A DNA stretch of 64,000 bases from Pararhizobium sp. IMCC3301 (GTDB lineage Bacteria > Pseudomonadota > Alphaproteobacteria > Rhizobiales > GCA-2746425), in the NCBI RefSeq assembly GCF_030758315.1, contig NZ_CP132336.1:1860001-1924000 (forward strand), given 5' to 3'. The notes under the pieces were generated by a model. It ran no database searches. It saw only the letters and a program-made list of their open reading frames with translations, and was not told the DNA's origin. Of this stretch, positions 25,864-34,248 are shown piece after piece. Both the position numbers and the translations under genes were made by a program. How positions within the stretch are numbered: position 1 is the stretch's first letter; every line of letters begins with the position of its first letter.

Positions 25864-26708
25864 ATCAATCCGTATTGTCTGGCTTTGTTGCGCAAAAATG
25901 GCAGCCCGTTTTCCATGACTTCAAGCTCTCCGCTGGCCACCGGCCGCCACACTGAAAGCCCGAAGGCCAGCTCCGGCGGCATGTTGATAAAGCTCTCCAT
26001 CGCCAGTCCGCCCTTGAAATCGACCGCCCGCAAGGTGGCGAAAATTTCATCCCATCCGACCGTTCCGGCACCAGGTGTGCCGCGATCGGATTCAGACAGA
26101 TGGATGTAGCGCAGGTGATCACGGGCATCGAGAATGCCTTGCGCAATGCCCTTTTCCTCGATGTTCATGTGGTAGGTATCAAGATGCACAAACATATTGT
26201 CCGCGCCGATCCGTTCGATCATCGCAACCGCCTGCCAGCCGGTGTTGAGCAGATGGGTTTCATAGCGGTTGACCGGTTCGATGCCGAACAGCAGACCAAG
26301 CGATTTGGCATGTTTTGCCGTGGCCTCAAGTGCTTTGGCAACATTATCCAGTTCCGCGTCTGTTGGCGGCATGCCGCTGCGCTCTCCAATGCCGCCATAG
26401 GTGACGCCTGACAGCGCCTCACTTCCCATCGCAGCCGCCTTATCAAGCGCCTGCTTGAGAAAGTCCACGGCACCATCGGGATTGCGCGAAGCCCAGACCG
26501 CTTCCGGCAGTCCCAGAGAACACACCGAGCGCATATTGTGAGCCTCAAGGGTTTTGCGGCTGTGTTCCGCATCAACCGAAGGCGGATCAAGCAGCGCTAT
26601 CTCGAGAAAATCCATTTTATAAGCGGCCGCTTTCGCCACCGCCCGCTCGCATCCTGCCCTGTCCCAGGACATTGTCCACATACTGGTATGAACACCAAAG
26701 CCTTCCAT
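25860..26708 (-). CDS. Sugar phosphate isomerase/epimerase, TIM barrel
   Basis: A 282-residue xylose-isomerase-like TIM barrel (AP endonuclease 2 superfamily). Metal-ligand regions are visible: GIEPVNRYE (Glu on strand 5-6), HLDTYHMNIEE (Asp and His), IHLSESDRGTPG (His) and AMESFINMPPE (Glu). The strong HLDTYHMNIE motif is that of D-tagatose 3-epimerase/psicose epimerase-like and IolE-like enzymes. ATG 26708 is preferred, with AAAGAGGA directly upstream; a TTG at 26726 is possible. It is the first enzyme gene after SorC, so it probably acts on the free ketose or polyol derivative entering the pathway. Confidence 0.82.
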   Translation of the reverse strand: MEGFGVHTSMWTMSWDRAGCERAVAKAAAYKMDFLEIALLDPPSVDAEHSRKTLEAHNMRSVCSLGLPEAVWASRNPDGAVDFLKQALDKAAAMGSEALSGVTYGGIGERSGMPPTDAELDNVAKALEATAKHAKSLGLLFGIEPVNRYETHLLNTGWQAVAMIERIGADNMFVHLDTYHMNIEEKGIAQGILDARDHLRYIHLSESDRGTPGAGTVGWDEIFATLRAVDFKGGLAMESFINMPPELAFGLSVWRPVASGELEVMENGLPFLRNKARQYGLI

Positions 26709-26722
26709 CGCATCCTCTTTTT

Positions 26723-27679
26723 TCAACTGTTCTGCAAAATCGCTTCCGCAAGTATTTCGTCCAAAAACAGCCGGTCGACGAAACCGGCCCGCAACACTGC
26801 CACAGTGGCGGTCGCCTTGGTGGCACCACCTGCTGTTATCACCACATCCATGGCGCTCATTTCATCGGGTTTCACACAGGGTGTGCATTTATTCAGCGGC
26901 ATATCGGCAATCGAGCCATCCGCTTTGAAAAACACGCCGCAACAATCACCGACCACATCATTGTCGCGCAACTCATCAAGTTGCTGCGGACTGAACAGCC
27001 CGCTTTCAAACAAAATGGCACCATCTCGGCATTCGCCAACACTCATGATGGCGTGGGTCGAACTGCGTGCCACTTTCATCGTCTCGCGCACCAGCCGCTG
27101 GCTCATGATCAACTCACATGCCGCAGCATCATCCGCGACAAACGGCGCTGGCATCAGCATTGCTCTGCCACCGGTTTGCGCGGCGAGGCGCACACACACA
27201 TCAACCGGTGCTGTATGGATTGCATGGGTCACCGACCCCATCAGCGACACGAAAGTCAGATTCTGGTTTTTCAGACCGGCAAGATTATCCGCCATTGCCG
27301 ACAGGGTGCGCCCCCAGCCAATGCCGATGGTAAAACGCTGATCATTGCCGGCAACACGCGTCAGATAGGACGCAGCCAGAATGCCCACAGCAAGCCGCGC
27401 ATACTCATAATCGTCAGCGGCCACGGGGACAGGTGCCACCCTCACTTCCTTGAGATTGAACCGTTCTGCTAGTTTGTCCGCCAGCGCCAATGTCCGCGAG
27501 GTGCGGTGCTCAAGCGATATGCGGACCATCCCCCGGTCGCGCGCATCTGCCAGCAGACGCAGCACCTTGAAACGCGAAATACCCAGGCGGTCGCTGACTT
27601 CCTGTTGACTTAATTTGCCTACATAATACAGCCACGCCGCATGCGCGATCTCGTCATCTTGGCGCGTGACAGCCAGCAT
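26723..27679 (-). CDS. SorC-family sugar-binding transcriptional regulator
   Basis: A 318-residue regulator. The N-terminal HTH (residues ~10-50, HAAWLYYVGKLSQQEVSDRLGISRFKVLRLLADARDRGMV) is the SorC/DeoR type (WxYYxxxxTQxEIAxxLGISRxxVSRLL). The C-terminal sugar-phosphate-binding domain (~60-315) includes the GIGWGRTL loop. It lies at the head of the leftward operon and is divergent from the Lsr-like transporter, so it likely controls both arms in response to a phosphorylated intermediate, as LsrR does with phospho-AI-2. Its stop overlaps the region of the isomerase ribosome site. Confidence 0.87.
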   Translation of the reverse strand: MLAVTRQDDEIAHAAWLYYVGKLSQQEVSDRLGISRFKVLRLLADARDRGMVRISLEHRTSRTLALADKLAERFNLKEVRVAPVPVAADDYEYARLAVGILAASYLTRVAGNDQRFTIGIGWGRTLSAMADNLAGLKNQNLTFVSLMGSVTHAIHTAPVDVCVRLAAQTGGRAMLMPAPFVADDAAACELIMSQRLVRETMKVARSSTHAIMSVGECRDGAILFESGLFSPQQLDELRDNDVVGDCCGVFFKADGSIADMPLNKCTPCVKPDEMSAMDVVITAGGATKATATVAVLRAGFVDRLFLDEILAEAILQNS

Positions 27680-27769
27680 TCAGATCAACTCCTCCCCGAC
27701 TCGGTTTTGACTCGCTTCGGGTCCTTTCGCCAGACTCTTGCCGGCGTATTGTAATTTTTTCAAAACGCC

Positions 27770-27797
27770 TTGACCAACATCCTTATCGTTATATAGT
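27770..27797 (+). promoter_or_regulatory. Sigma-70-type promoter for the Lsr-like transporter operon
   Basis: TTGACC (27770-27775) and TATAGT (27792-27797) are separated by 16 bases. Transcription would start near 27804 and give a leader of about 195 bases before the binding-protein ATG at 28000. The whole divergent region is 27680-27999; apart from this promoter and the operator below nothing else was seen in it. Confidence 0.55.
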
Positions 27798-27804
27798 CAC
27801 ATAC

Positions 27805-27819
27805 GTGCAGTCAATGCAC
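27805..27819. promoter_or_regulatory. Candidate SorC operator
   Basis: GTGCA and TGCAC arms around GTCAA, with imperfect outer symmetry (CACAT to the left, AAGTG to the right), lie just downstream of the -10 hexamer. Binding here would block the transporter promoter. Confidence 0.4.
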
Positions 27820-27999
27820 AAGTGTTGCGAAGCGTCGCTAAGCACCGCCGCAGTCCCAACAGGATTCGGCGTTTGCAGACTTGCGCTGGTTCCGGTTTTT
27901 TGCTGGAATAGCAACCGGCTGCCACAGAAAAATTCGGCCGGAAACGTCCAGAATAGGAAGTCCGGAGTAAACGCCCCCCAGGGCATCATGGAGGAATAA

Positions 28000-28989
28000 A
28001 TGAAAAAACGTACAACTCTACTTGCCGGAGTATTGCTTGCCGGTACGGCACTCACCGCTGGTTCAACTGCGGTGATGGCTGAAGGCAAATCCATCGCGAC
28101 CGTGGTCAAGATCGCCGGAATTCAGTGGTTCAACCGGATGGAAGAAGGCGTCAAGGAATATGCTGCAGCCACCTCCGACAACGCATTTCAGGTTGGCCCG
28201 GCACAGGCCGATCCGCAGCAGCAGGCTGCGCTGATTGAAGATATGATTGCCCAGGGCGTTGATGCCCTCGCAGTTGTGCCCATGTCACCGGAAGCATTGG
28301 AGCCGGTTCTCAAACGCGCAATGGACGCGGGCATCACCGTCATCACCCATGAAGCGGCGAGCCAGCAGAACATCAATTATGACATCGAAGCTTTCGTTAA
28401 TGAAGATTTCGGTGCCAACCTGATGGAACAATTGGCCACCTGCATGGATGGCACCGGCGAATATGCTGTTTTTGTCGGTTCGCTGACATCACAGACCCAT
28501 AATCAGTGGGTTGACGGCGCCATCGCCTACCAGAAGGAAAAATACCCCGGCATGACGCTGGTTGGCGACAAGAACGAAACCTTTGACGATTCCCAGAAGG
28601 CATATGAGAAGGCTCAGGAAGTTCTGCGCGCATTCCCCAACATCAAGGGTATGCAGGGTTCCGCCTCCACAGACGTTGCCGGCATCGGACTTGCCGTTGA
28701 AGAACGCGGCATGGAAGATGCAACCTGCGTCTTCGGAACATCACTGCCCTCGATTGCCGGACAATATCTCGACACCGGCGCTGTTGACGGCATCGGCTTC
28801 TGGGATCCATCGATTGCCGGTTATGCCATGAACAAACTGGCCGCGATGGTCATTGATGGCGTAGCCGTAACCGACGGCATGGATCTCGGCCTGCCGGGTT
28901 ATGAGAAAATCACTCTGGACGGCAAGGTCATTTATGGCCAGGCTTGGGTGAATGTGAACAAGGAAAATATGGCAGATTATCCGTTCTGA
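28000..28989 (+). CDS. Sugar ABC substrate-binding protein, LsrB/RhaS/RbsB-like
   Basis: A 329-residue type-1 periplasmic binding protein with a Sec signal ([22 protein letters not shown], cleavage after VMA). Features such as [59 protein letters not shown] and [16 protein letters not shown] are of the AI-2/rhamnose-binding branch (LsrB, RhaS), which have FWDP near the C-terminus. It would deliver a sugar, polyol or related molecule to the permeases at 30548 and 31559. The start has GGAGGAAT upstream. Confidence 0.87.
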   Translation: MKKRTTLLAGVLLAGTALTAGSTAVMAEGKSIATVVKIAGIQWFNRMEEGVKEYAAATSDNAFQVGPAQADPQQQAALIEDMIAQGVDALAVVPMSPEALEPVLKRAMDAGITVITHEAASQQNINYDIEAFVNEDFGANLMEQLATCMDGTGEYAVFVGSLTSQTHNQWVDGAIAYQKEKYPGMTLVGDKNETFDDSQKAYEKAQEVLRAFPNIKGMQGSASTDVAGIGLAVEERGMEDATCVFGTSLPSIAGQYLDTGAVDGIGFWDPSIAGYAMNKLAAMVIDGVAVTDGMDLGLPGYEKITLDGKVIYGQAWVNVNKENMADYPF

Positions 28990-29001
28990 TCCATACAATG
29001 C

Positions 29002-29025
29002 GGGCGGCGGTCTTATCCGCCGCCC
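29002..29025 (+). repeat. Stem-loop between binding-protein and ATPase genes
   Basis: A nine-pair GC stem (GGGCGGCGG with CCGCCGCCC), six-base loop, followed by TTTCCTTT. It starts 13 bases after the stop and could terminate a fraction of transcripts. Confidence 0.65.
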
Positions 29026-29048
29026 TTTCCTTTCTCATGACCTGAAGA

Positions 29049-30551
29049 TTGCTTATGCCCGAGGCAACGCCTGACGCCTTTATCAAGATGCACGGCGTCA
29101 CAAAACGCTATGCAGGCGTCACCGCTCTGGATGATGTGGATTTTACCGTCAGTCCGGGCGAGGCCGTTTGCCTCGCCGGTGAAAACGGCTCGGGAAAGTC
29201 CACCCTGATTAAAATACTGGCCGGCGTCGAACAGCCGACCTCCGGTGAAATTTATATCAACGGCCAGCGCAGAGTGAATTTGAACCCGCGCATCTCTTCT
29301 GCAGCGGGCGTGATGTTGATTTTCCAGGATTTCTCGCTGTTCCCCAATCTCTCCGTCGCCGAGAATATCGCATTTTCTACCCAGCTCAGCAGCCATCGCC
29401 GGTTTTTCCAGCGCGCCAGAACACGCCAATTGGCAAAAGAGGTTCTGCAGCGCGTTGGCGTTGACATTCCGCTCGACGCAAGGGTGGAAAATCTGCCTGT
29501 AGCTCACAAGCAACTGGTTGGAATCTGCCGCGCCCTCGCCTCCAATGCGCGCCTGATTATCATGGATGAGCCGACAACAGCACTGACTGAACGTGAAGTG
29601 CGGTCTCTTCTGGAGATCATCCGCCGCTTGAAGAAGGATGGTGTCGCTGTTGTCTTTGTCAGTCACAAGCTGGCCGAAATGCTGGAAGTCAGCGAAAGAG
29701 TATTTGTCCTGCGCAATGGCAAGAAAGTCGCCGAAGGTCCGGCCGGAGAATTTGACGCCGCCTCCCTGACCCGCCATATGACGGGCCGCGACGTCGCTGA
29801 AGTGCCGCCCTCCGCAATTGATCCGGGCGCACGAACCCTGATGAAAGTGACCGCGCTTGGCAAGGAAGATGCCTTCAGCGATGTCAATTTCGATCTGAAG
29901 GCAGGAGAAGTGCTGGGCATCACCGGCCTGCTCGGCAGCGGCCGCACATCGCTCGCCAAAGCGCTGTTTGGTTTGGCCAATCCCGATCAGGGTGAAATTA
30001 TACTCAATGGAAAATCCATCCCGCTGGGCGATCCCATTGCCGCAGCTATCGGCGGAATCGGTTATGTGCCGGAAGACCGCCTCACCGAAGGCTTGTTTCT
30101 GACTCAGTCGATCGTGCGCAACGTTGCGGTGGGCCGCCTTGAAGCCCATGAAAAGCACGGATTTCTGAATCTGTCCTCGCTGGTGGCTGAAGCCGCTGAC
30201 TGGCTCAAGCGGCTGAAGGTCAAGGCGCCCGATATCGAGGCACCTGTCAAATCCCTGTCAGGCGGAAATCAGCAACGTGTGGCCCTCGCCCGCTGGCTGT
30301 CTCGCCGACCCGGCGTTCTGATCCTCAACGGTCCCAGCGTCGGTGTCGATGTCGGCTCCAAAGCGGAAATTCATGACATTATCCGCGATCTGGCCCGCTC
30401 CGGCATCGGCATCATCGTGATTTCCGACGATCTGCCGGAACTGCTGGCCACCTGCCATCGCATTCTGGTGATGAAGGCGGGCCGCATCGTCGACGAAATC
30501 GAAGGCATGTCGGTCAACGAAACTGAACTCGCCCACAGGCTCGCATCATGA
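29049..30551 (+). CDS. Sugar ABC ATPase with two nucleotide-binding domains, RbsA/LsrA-like
   Basis: A 500-residue duplicated ATPase. Domain 1 has Walker A GENGSGKST (near residue 40) and Walker B IIMDEPTT. Domain 2 has the degenerate Walker A GLLGSGRTS usual for this family and a perfect LSGGNQQRVALA signature, but its Walker B reads LILNGPSVGVDVG, replacing the usual DEPT by NGPS. The second composite site has thus lost its acidic catalytic residues, while the first seems intact. The coding frame starts at 29049 (or 29055) 24-30 bases after the stem-loop and overlaps the permease start by four bases. Confidence 0.87.
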   Translation: MLMPEATPDAFIKMHGVTKRYAGVTALDDVDFTVSPGEAVCLAGENGSGKSTLIKILAGVEQPTSGEIYINGQRRVNLNPRISSAAGVMLIFQDFSLFPNLSVAENIAFSTQLSSHRRFFQRARTRQLAKEVLQRVGVDIPLDARVENLPVAHKQLVGICRALASNARLIIMDEPTTALTEREVRSLLEIIRRLKKDGVAVVFVSHKLAEMLEVSERVFVLRNGKKVAEGPAGEFDAASLTRHMTGRDVAEVPPSAIDPGARTLMKVTALGKEDAFSDVNFDLKAGEVLGITGLLGSGRTSLAKALFGLANPDQGEIILNGKSIPLGDPIAAAIGGIGYVPEDRLTEGLFLTQSIVRNVAVGRLEAHEKHGFLNLSSLVAEAADWLKRLKVKAPDIEAPVKSLSGGNQQRVALARWLSRRPGVLILNGPSVGVDVGSKAEIHDIIRDLARSGIGIIVISDDLPELLATCHRILVMKAGRIVDEIEGMSVNETELAHRLAS

Positions 30552-31549
30552 CCAACTGGCTGCCAAAAGGGTTTTTCATTCGCAATGAAACGCTGGTTGC
30601 CGTTGTCATTATCGGCTTTTGCATCATCGCAACCCTGTCCGATCCGCTGTTTTTCTCGGTGACGACCCTGAGCGATCTGTTGCGCGCATCAATCGTGCTT
30701 GGCATCCTCGCCGTGGCGGCCATGCTGGTGCTGGTATCAGGCGGTATCGATGTCAGCTTCACCGCTGTCGCAGTATTCGCCATGTACACGACGACCATCC
30801 TCACCCTTGGCCTGTGGCCGGAGATGCCCTGGTATCTGATTTTTGCCATCTCCATGGGAATCGGGGCGTTGCTGGGTGCGATCAATGGCATATTCATCGC
30901 CGGGTTCGGCCTGCCGACGCTGATTGTCACGCTGGGAACGCTTTCTGTGTTTCGCGGCTTTCTGCTGACCTTTGTCGGCTCTGAGCGGATTTCCGCCCTG
31001 CCTCCGGAAATGCGGAACTTTTCTCGCATGATGATTGCCCGTGGCACCACGGAAGCCGGCAATTTCTATGCCCTGCCCTGGGCTTTGGCGGCGCTGGTAT
31101 TCGTCGTCGTTCTGACCTGGTTCATACTGCAGAAAACCATGCTGGGCCGGTCGATTTTCGCCATTGGCGGCTCGGTCGAAAGCGCCCGCCGCATTGGTAT
31201 CAATGTTCGGGCGACGCAATTCTTCATCTATGTCTATGTCGGCGCACTTGCCGGTCTTGCAGGCATTATTTTCGGTGCCATGGGCCGCATGGCTGACCCG
31301 TTCTCGCTGGTCGGTCTGGAATTGTCGGTGATCGCCGCAGTGGTGCTCGGCGGCGCGCGCCTGGTTGGCGGCTATGGCACTTTGACCGGCACCTTGCTTG
31401 GTGTCGCGCTGATTGTGCTGGTGCAGAACAGCCTGATCGTCATCGGAATTCCATCAACCTGGCAGTCGGTCACCATTGGCCTGCTGATCCTGATCGGAAC
31501 CGGCCTGCCTGCTTACGAGGCAAAACGCACCGCAGCCAAAGCCGCCTGA
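30548..31549 (+). CDS. Sugar ABC permease, RbsC/LsrC-like
   Basis: A 333-residue CUT2-family permease with about ten hydrophobic segments. The family motif VSGGIDVSFTAVAVFAMY (~residues 60-77) and GARLVGGYGTLTGTLLGVALI (~270-290) match RbsC/LsrC. The start overlaps the ATPase gene by four bases. It pairs with the permease encoded at 31559. Confidence 0.87.
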   Translation: MTNWLPKGFFIRNETLVAVVIIGFCIIATLSDPLFFSVTTLSDLLRASIVLGILAVAAMLVLVSGGIDVSFTAVAVFAMYTTTILTLGLWPEMPWYLIFAISMGIGALLGAINGIFIAGFGLPTLIVTLGTLSVFRGFLLTFVGSERISALPPEMRNFSRMMIARGTTEAGNFYALPWALAALVFVVVLTWFILQKTMLGRSIFAIGGSVESARRIGINVRATQFFIYVYVGALAGLAGIIFGAMGRMADPFSLVGLELSVIAAVVLGGARLVGGYGTLTGTLLGVALIVLVQNSLIVIGIPSTWQSVTIGLLILIGTGLPAYEAKRTAAKAA

Positions 31550-31558
31550 GGGAAACTC

Positions 31559-32578
31559 ATGAACACACCGCCCACCAATGCGAACCTGATGCAGTCACCG
31601 GAATTCCGCCTGGCGATGATTGCGGTCGGCGTCTTCGCGCTGATGTCGTTTCTGTCGCCGGAGCGGTTTTTGTCTACCCAGAACCTGACTTCAATGGCGT
31701 TTCAGTTTCCCGAATTTGCAATCCTTGCGCTGGCCATGACGATCACCATGATGACCGGCGGCATCGATCTGTCCGTCGTTGGCATCGCCAATTTTACCGC
31801 AGTGATTGCCGCTACCATTCTGACCCGTTTCTCCGGCCCTGAAATGAGCATCAGCCTGGCACTGCTGTGGTTCGGAATCGCCATTTTCGTTTCTCTGGTG
31901 ATCGGTGCTATTTGCGGCTACATCAATGGCGCACTGGTGGCCTATTTCGGCTTGCCGCCGATCCTTGCCACAGTCGGCTCCGGTCTGGTGTTCACTGGTT
32001 TTGCCGTCGCCATGACCGGCGGCAGCGCGGTTATGGGTTTTCCCGAAGTGGTGGCATGGCTCGGCAACGAACGCCTGTTCAGTATTCCGGTTCCGCTGAT
32101 CGTCTTTGCGGTGATGGCAATCGGGCTGCATATTGGGCTGACGCGCACAAGCTTCGGCCTGAAAGTCACCATGTATGGCGCCAACCCGATGGCCGCCCTG
32201 TTTGCCGCGATCGATATCAACCGCATGCTGCTCAAGGTTTACATCATGTCCGGCATGTTTTCGGCCGTCGCCGGACTGGTCATCATGAGCCGGGCGAATT
32301 CCGCGAAAGCCGATTACGGCTCAAGCTATCTGCTGTTGGCGGTGCTGATTGCCGTGCTGGGCGGCGTCAATCCCTATGGCGGTTATGGCCGCGTCGTGGG
32401 CGTGGTGCTGGCTGTGCTGTCCATGCAGTTCCTGTCCAGCGGTCTCAATATGCTGCAGGTGTCGAATTTCGCCCGTGAACTGATCTGGGGCGCATTGCTG
32501 ATCTTCGTTATGGTGATCAACACCACAAATTGGGCCGCGTTCAGAATGTTCCGCCCCGGCCCGGCTAAAACTGGCTGA
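31559..32578 (+). CDS. Sugar ABC permease, RbsC/LsrD-like
   Basis: A 339-residue CUT2 permease, second of the pair (LsrC/LsrD or RhaP/RhaQ arrangement). Motif MTGGIDLSVVGIANFTAVI near residue 62 and VLGGVNPYGGYGRVVGVVLAV near 270 are characteristic. It lies nine bases after its partner. The dihydroxyacetone-kinase-like genes follow after 32 bases with no hairpin, so transporter and kinase are one transcription unit. Confidence 0.87.
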   Translation: MNTPPTNANLMQSPEFRLAMIAVGVFALMSFLSPERFLSTQNLTSMAFQFPEFAILALAMTITMMTGGIDLSVVGIANFTAVIAATILTRFSGPEMSISLALLWFGIAIFVSLVIGAICGYINGALVAYFGLPPILATVGSGLVFTGFAVAMTGGSAVMGFPEVVAWLGNERLFSIPVPLIVFAVMAIGLHIGLTRTSFGLKVTMYGANPMAALFAAIDINRMLLKVYIMSGMFSAVAGLVIMSRANSAKADYGSSYLLLAVLIAVLGGVNPYGGYGRVVGVVLAVLSMQFLSSGLNMLQVSNFARELIWGALLIFVMVINTTNWAAFRMFRPGPAKTG

Positions 32579-32610
32579 TCTGACAAATCTAGTTGATCTG
32601 AAAGGAAACC

Positions 32611-33612
32611 ATGAAAAAGATTCTCAACAATCCAAATGACTATGTCGATGAGATGCTGGCCGGTTTTGTCGCCGCCCATCCGCAATATTACCGGCTTCAC
32701 GGCGACAGCGGAAAAGTTGTCGCGCGGGCCAGCAAAGCAAATGACGGCAAGGTCGGCATTGTGACCGGAGGCGGCTCCGGCCATCTGCCGGTGTTCACCG
32801 GTTATGTCGGCGAGGGGCTACTGGATGCCTGTGCCATTGGCGACGTGTTTGCATCGCCCTCCGCCGAACAGATGGCCGACGCCATTCGCGCCGCCGATCA
32901 GGGTGCCGGTGTTTTACGACTCTACGGCAATTATGGCGGCGACGTGATGAATTTCGACATGGCCGGTGATCTGGTGGAATTCGACGATATCACATGCAGC
33001 ACGGTTGTGCTGGCAGATGATGTCGCCTCGGCGCCACCGCAGGAACGCGAGAAGCGCCGCGGCGTGGCCGGCATGGTCTACGCCTTCAAGATGGCCGGAG
33101 CCGCAGCTGAAGAAGGCCGCGATCTGGACGCAGTGACTGCTGTCGCACAGAAAGCTGCCGATGCCTGCCGCTCGGTCGGCGTTGCGCTGAGCCCGTGCAC
33201 TGTGCCGCAGGCCGGTAAGCCGACATTTGAAATTGCCGATGATGAAATCGAAATGGGAATGGGCATCCACGGTGAGCCCGGCGTCTGGCGCGGGAAAATG
33301 CGCCCCGCTGATGAGATTGCCGGGGAAATGATGGATCGGCTTCTGGACGATATGCCTCTGTCGTCCGGCGATCATGTCTCGATAATGGTCAACAGTCTTG
33401 GCGCGACGCCGCCGGAAGAGCTTTATATCCTCTACCGCATTGTCAAACAGCGACTGGACGCGGCCGGCGCAACAATCGTCATGCCACTGGTGGGCCGCTA
33501 TGCAACCTCGATGGAAATGTCCGGCGTCTCCTTTACCCTGTGCAAACTCGATGATGAGCTGGAGACGCTGCTCAAGGCACCGTGTGATTGTGAGTTCTGG
33601 AGAGTCGGATGA
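32611..33612 (+). CDS. dhaK: Dihydroxyacetone kinase, substrate-binding subunit DhaK
   Basis: A 333-residue DhaK. It keeps the substrate site: Gly54-x-x-x-His58 (GSGH), Asp111 in GGDVMNF and the covalent hemiaminal-forming His220 in GIHGEPG. DhaK binds a short ketose (dihydroxyacetone, or a tetrulose in relatives) through this histidine, and DhaL supplies nucleotide. It overlaps dhaL by four bases. Placement behind an Lsr/Rha-like transporter suggests the true substrate is a larger or branched ketose such as erythrulose; that is inference. Confidence 0.9.
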   Translation: MKKILNNPNDYVDEMLAGFVAAHPQYYRLHGDSGKVVARASKANDGKVGIVTGGGSGHLPVFTGYVGEGLLDACAIGDVFASPSAEQMADAIRAADQGAGVLRLYGNYGGDVMNFDMAGDLVEFDDITCSTVVLADDVASAPPQEREKRRGVAGMVYAFKMAGAAAEEGRDLDAVTAVAQKAADACRSVGVALSPCTVPQAGKPTFEIADDEIEMGMGIHGEPGVWRGKMRPADEIAGEMMDRLLDDMPLSSGDHVSIMVNSLGATPPEELYILYRIVKQRLDAAGATIVMPLVGRYATSMEMSGVSFTLCKLDDELETLLKAPCDCEFWRVG

Positions 33613-34223
33613 GCATTGATCGCGCCTCATTGATAGCCGGCATCGGCCGCCTCAACGCTGCCATGCAGCGGGATTTTGACCTGCTCAATACGGCCGATGG
33701 TGCCCTGGGTGATGGTGATCTTGGCATTACCATGACGCGCGGCATGACGGCGATCAGCGAAAATGCCGAAAATCTGCCGGAAGATCTCGGCATGGCGTTG
33801 CTGCAATGTGCGCAGGCCTTCACCAAATCATCCGGGTCCTCTTATGGCACATTGCTGGCAACCGGTTTGATGGCGATTGCCAAAACGCTCAAGGGCGAAA
33901 CTGTAACTCCGGCAGAGCGTACCTCGGAACTTGTCGCCCTGGCGCGGGATCAGATGCAGGCGCGCGGCAAAGCGGAGCTCGGCGGCAAGACCGTGCTGGA
34001 CAGTCTGGACGCCGTTGCCGACGCCACCAATGGCAAGACCGGCGAAGCCGCGATTGCCGATGCGGCGGCGCGGTCCGTTGATGACGCCTTGGCGGCTTTC
34101 AAGGACAAGAAGGCGACAATTGGCCGGGCACGCATATTCGGCGAAAAAAGCGTTGGTATGGATGATCCGGGCATGCTTGCCATGAACCGTATCGTCAAGG
34201 CTCTGGCGAACCGCGAGGGCTGA
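33609..34223 (+). CDS. dhaL: Dihydroxyacetone kinase, nucleotide-binding subunit DhaL
   Basis: A 204-residue DhaL with the three Mg-binding aspartates at positions 30, 35 and 37 (TADGALGDGDLG), identical in position to Escherichia coli DhaL. The helical-barrel lipid-like pocket motif SSGSSYGTLLATGL lies at ~74-87. In the PTS-type enzyme bound ADP is re-phosphorylated by DhaM; no DhaM, EI or HPr gene is present here, so the pair may use ATP by exchange. It is the last gene of the rightward operon. Confidence 0.9.
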   Translation: MSIDRASLIAGIGRLNAAMQRDFDLLNTADGALGDGDLGITMTRGMTAISENAENLPEDLGMALLQCAQAFTKSSGSSYGTLLATGLMAIAKTLKGETVTPAERTSELVALARDQMQARGKAELGGKTVLDSLDAVADATNGKTGEAAIADAAARSVDDALAAFKDKKATIGRARIFGEKSVGMDDPGMLAMNRIVKALANREG

Positions 34224-34234
34224 TAAGCCCTCGC
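34213..34234. terminator. Hairpin at the convergent end of dhaL and the aldo-keto reductase
   Basis: A nine-pair stem (GCGAGGGCT with AGCCCTCGC) and four-base loop include the dhaL stop codon. No clear T-run follows on either strand, so terminator function is only likely from its place between convergent genes. Confidence 0.4.
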
Positions 34235-34248
34235 GTCAAAGCAACATC

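Noticed and set aside
29013-30158. 381-codon minus-strand frame opposite the ATPase gene
   Set aside because: The plus-strand ATPase has all expected motifs; the minus frame has none and includes the intergenic hairpin.
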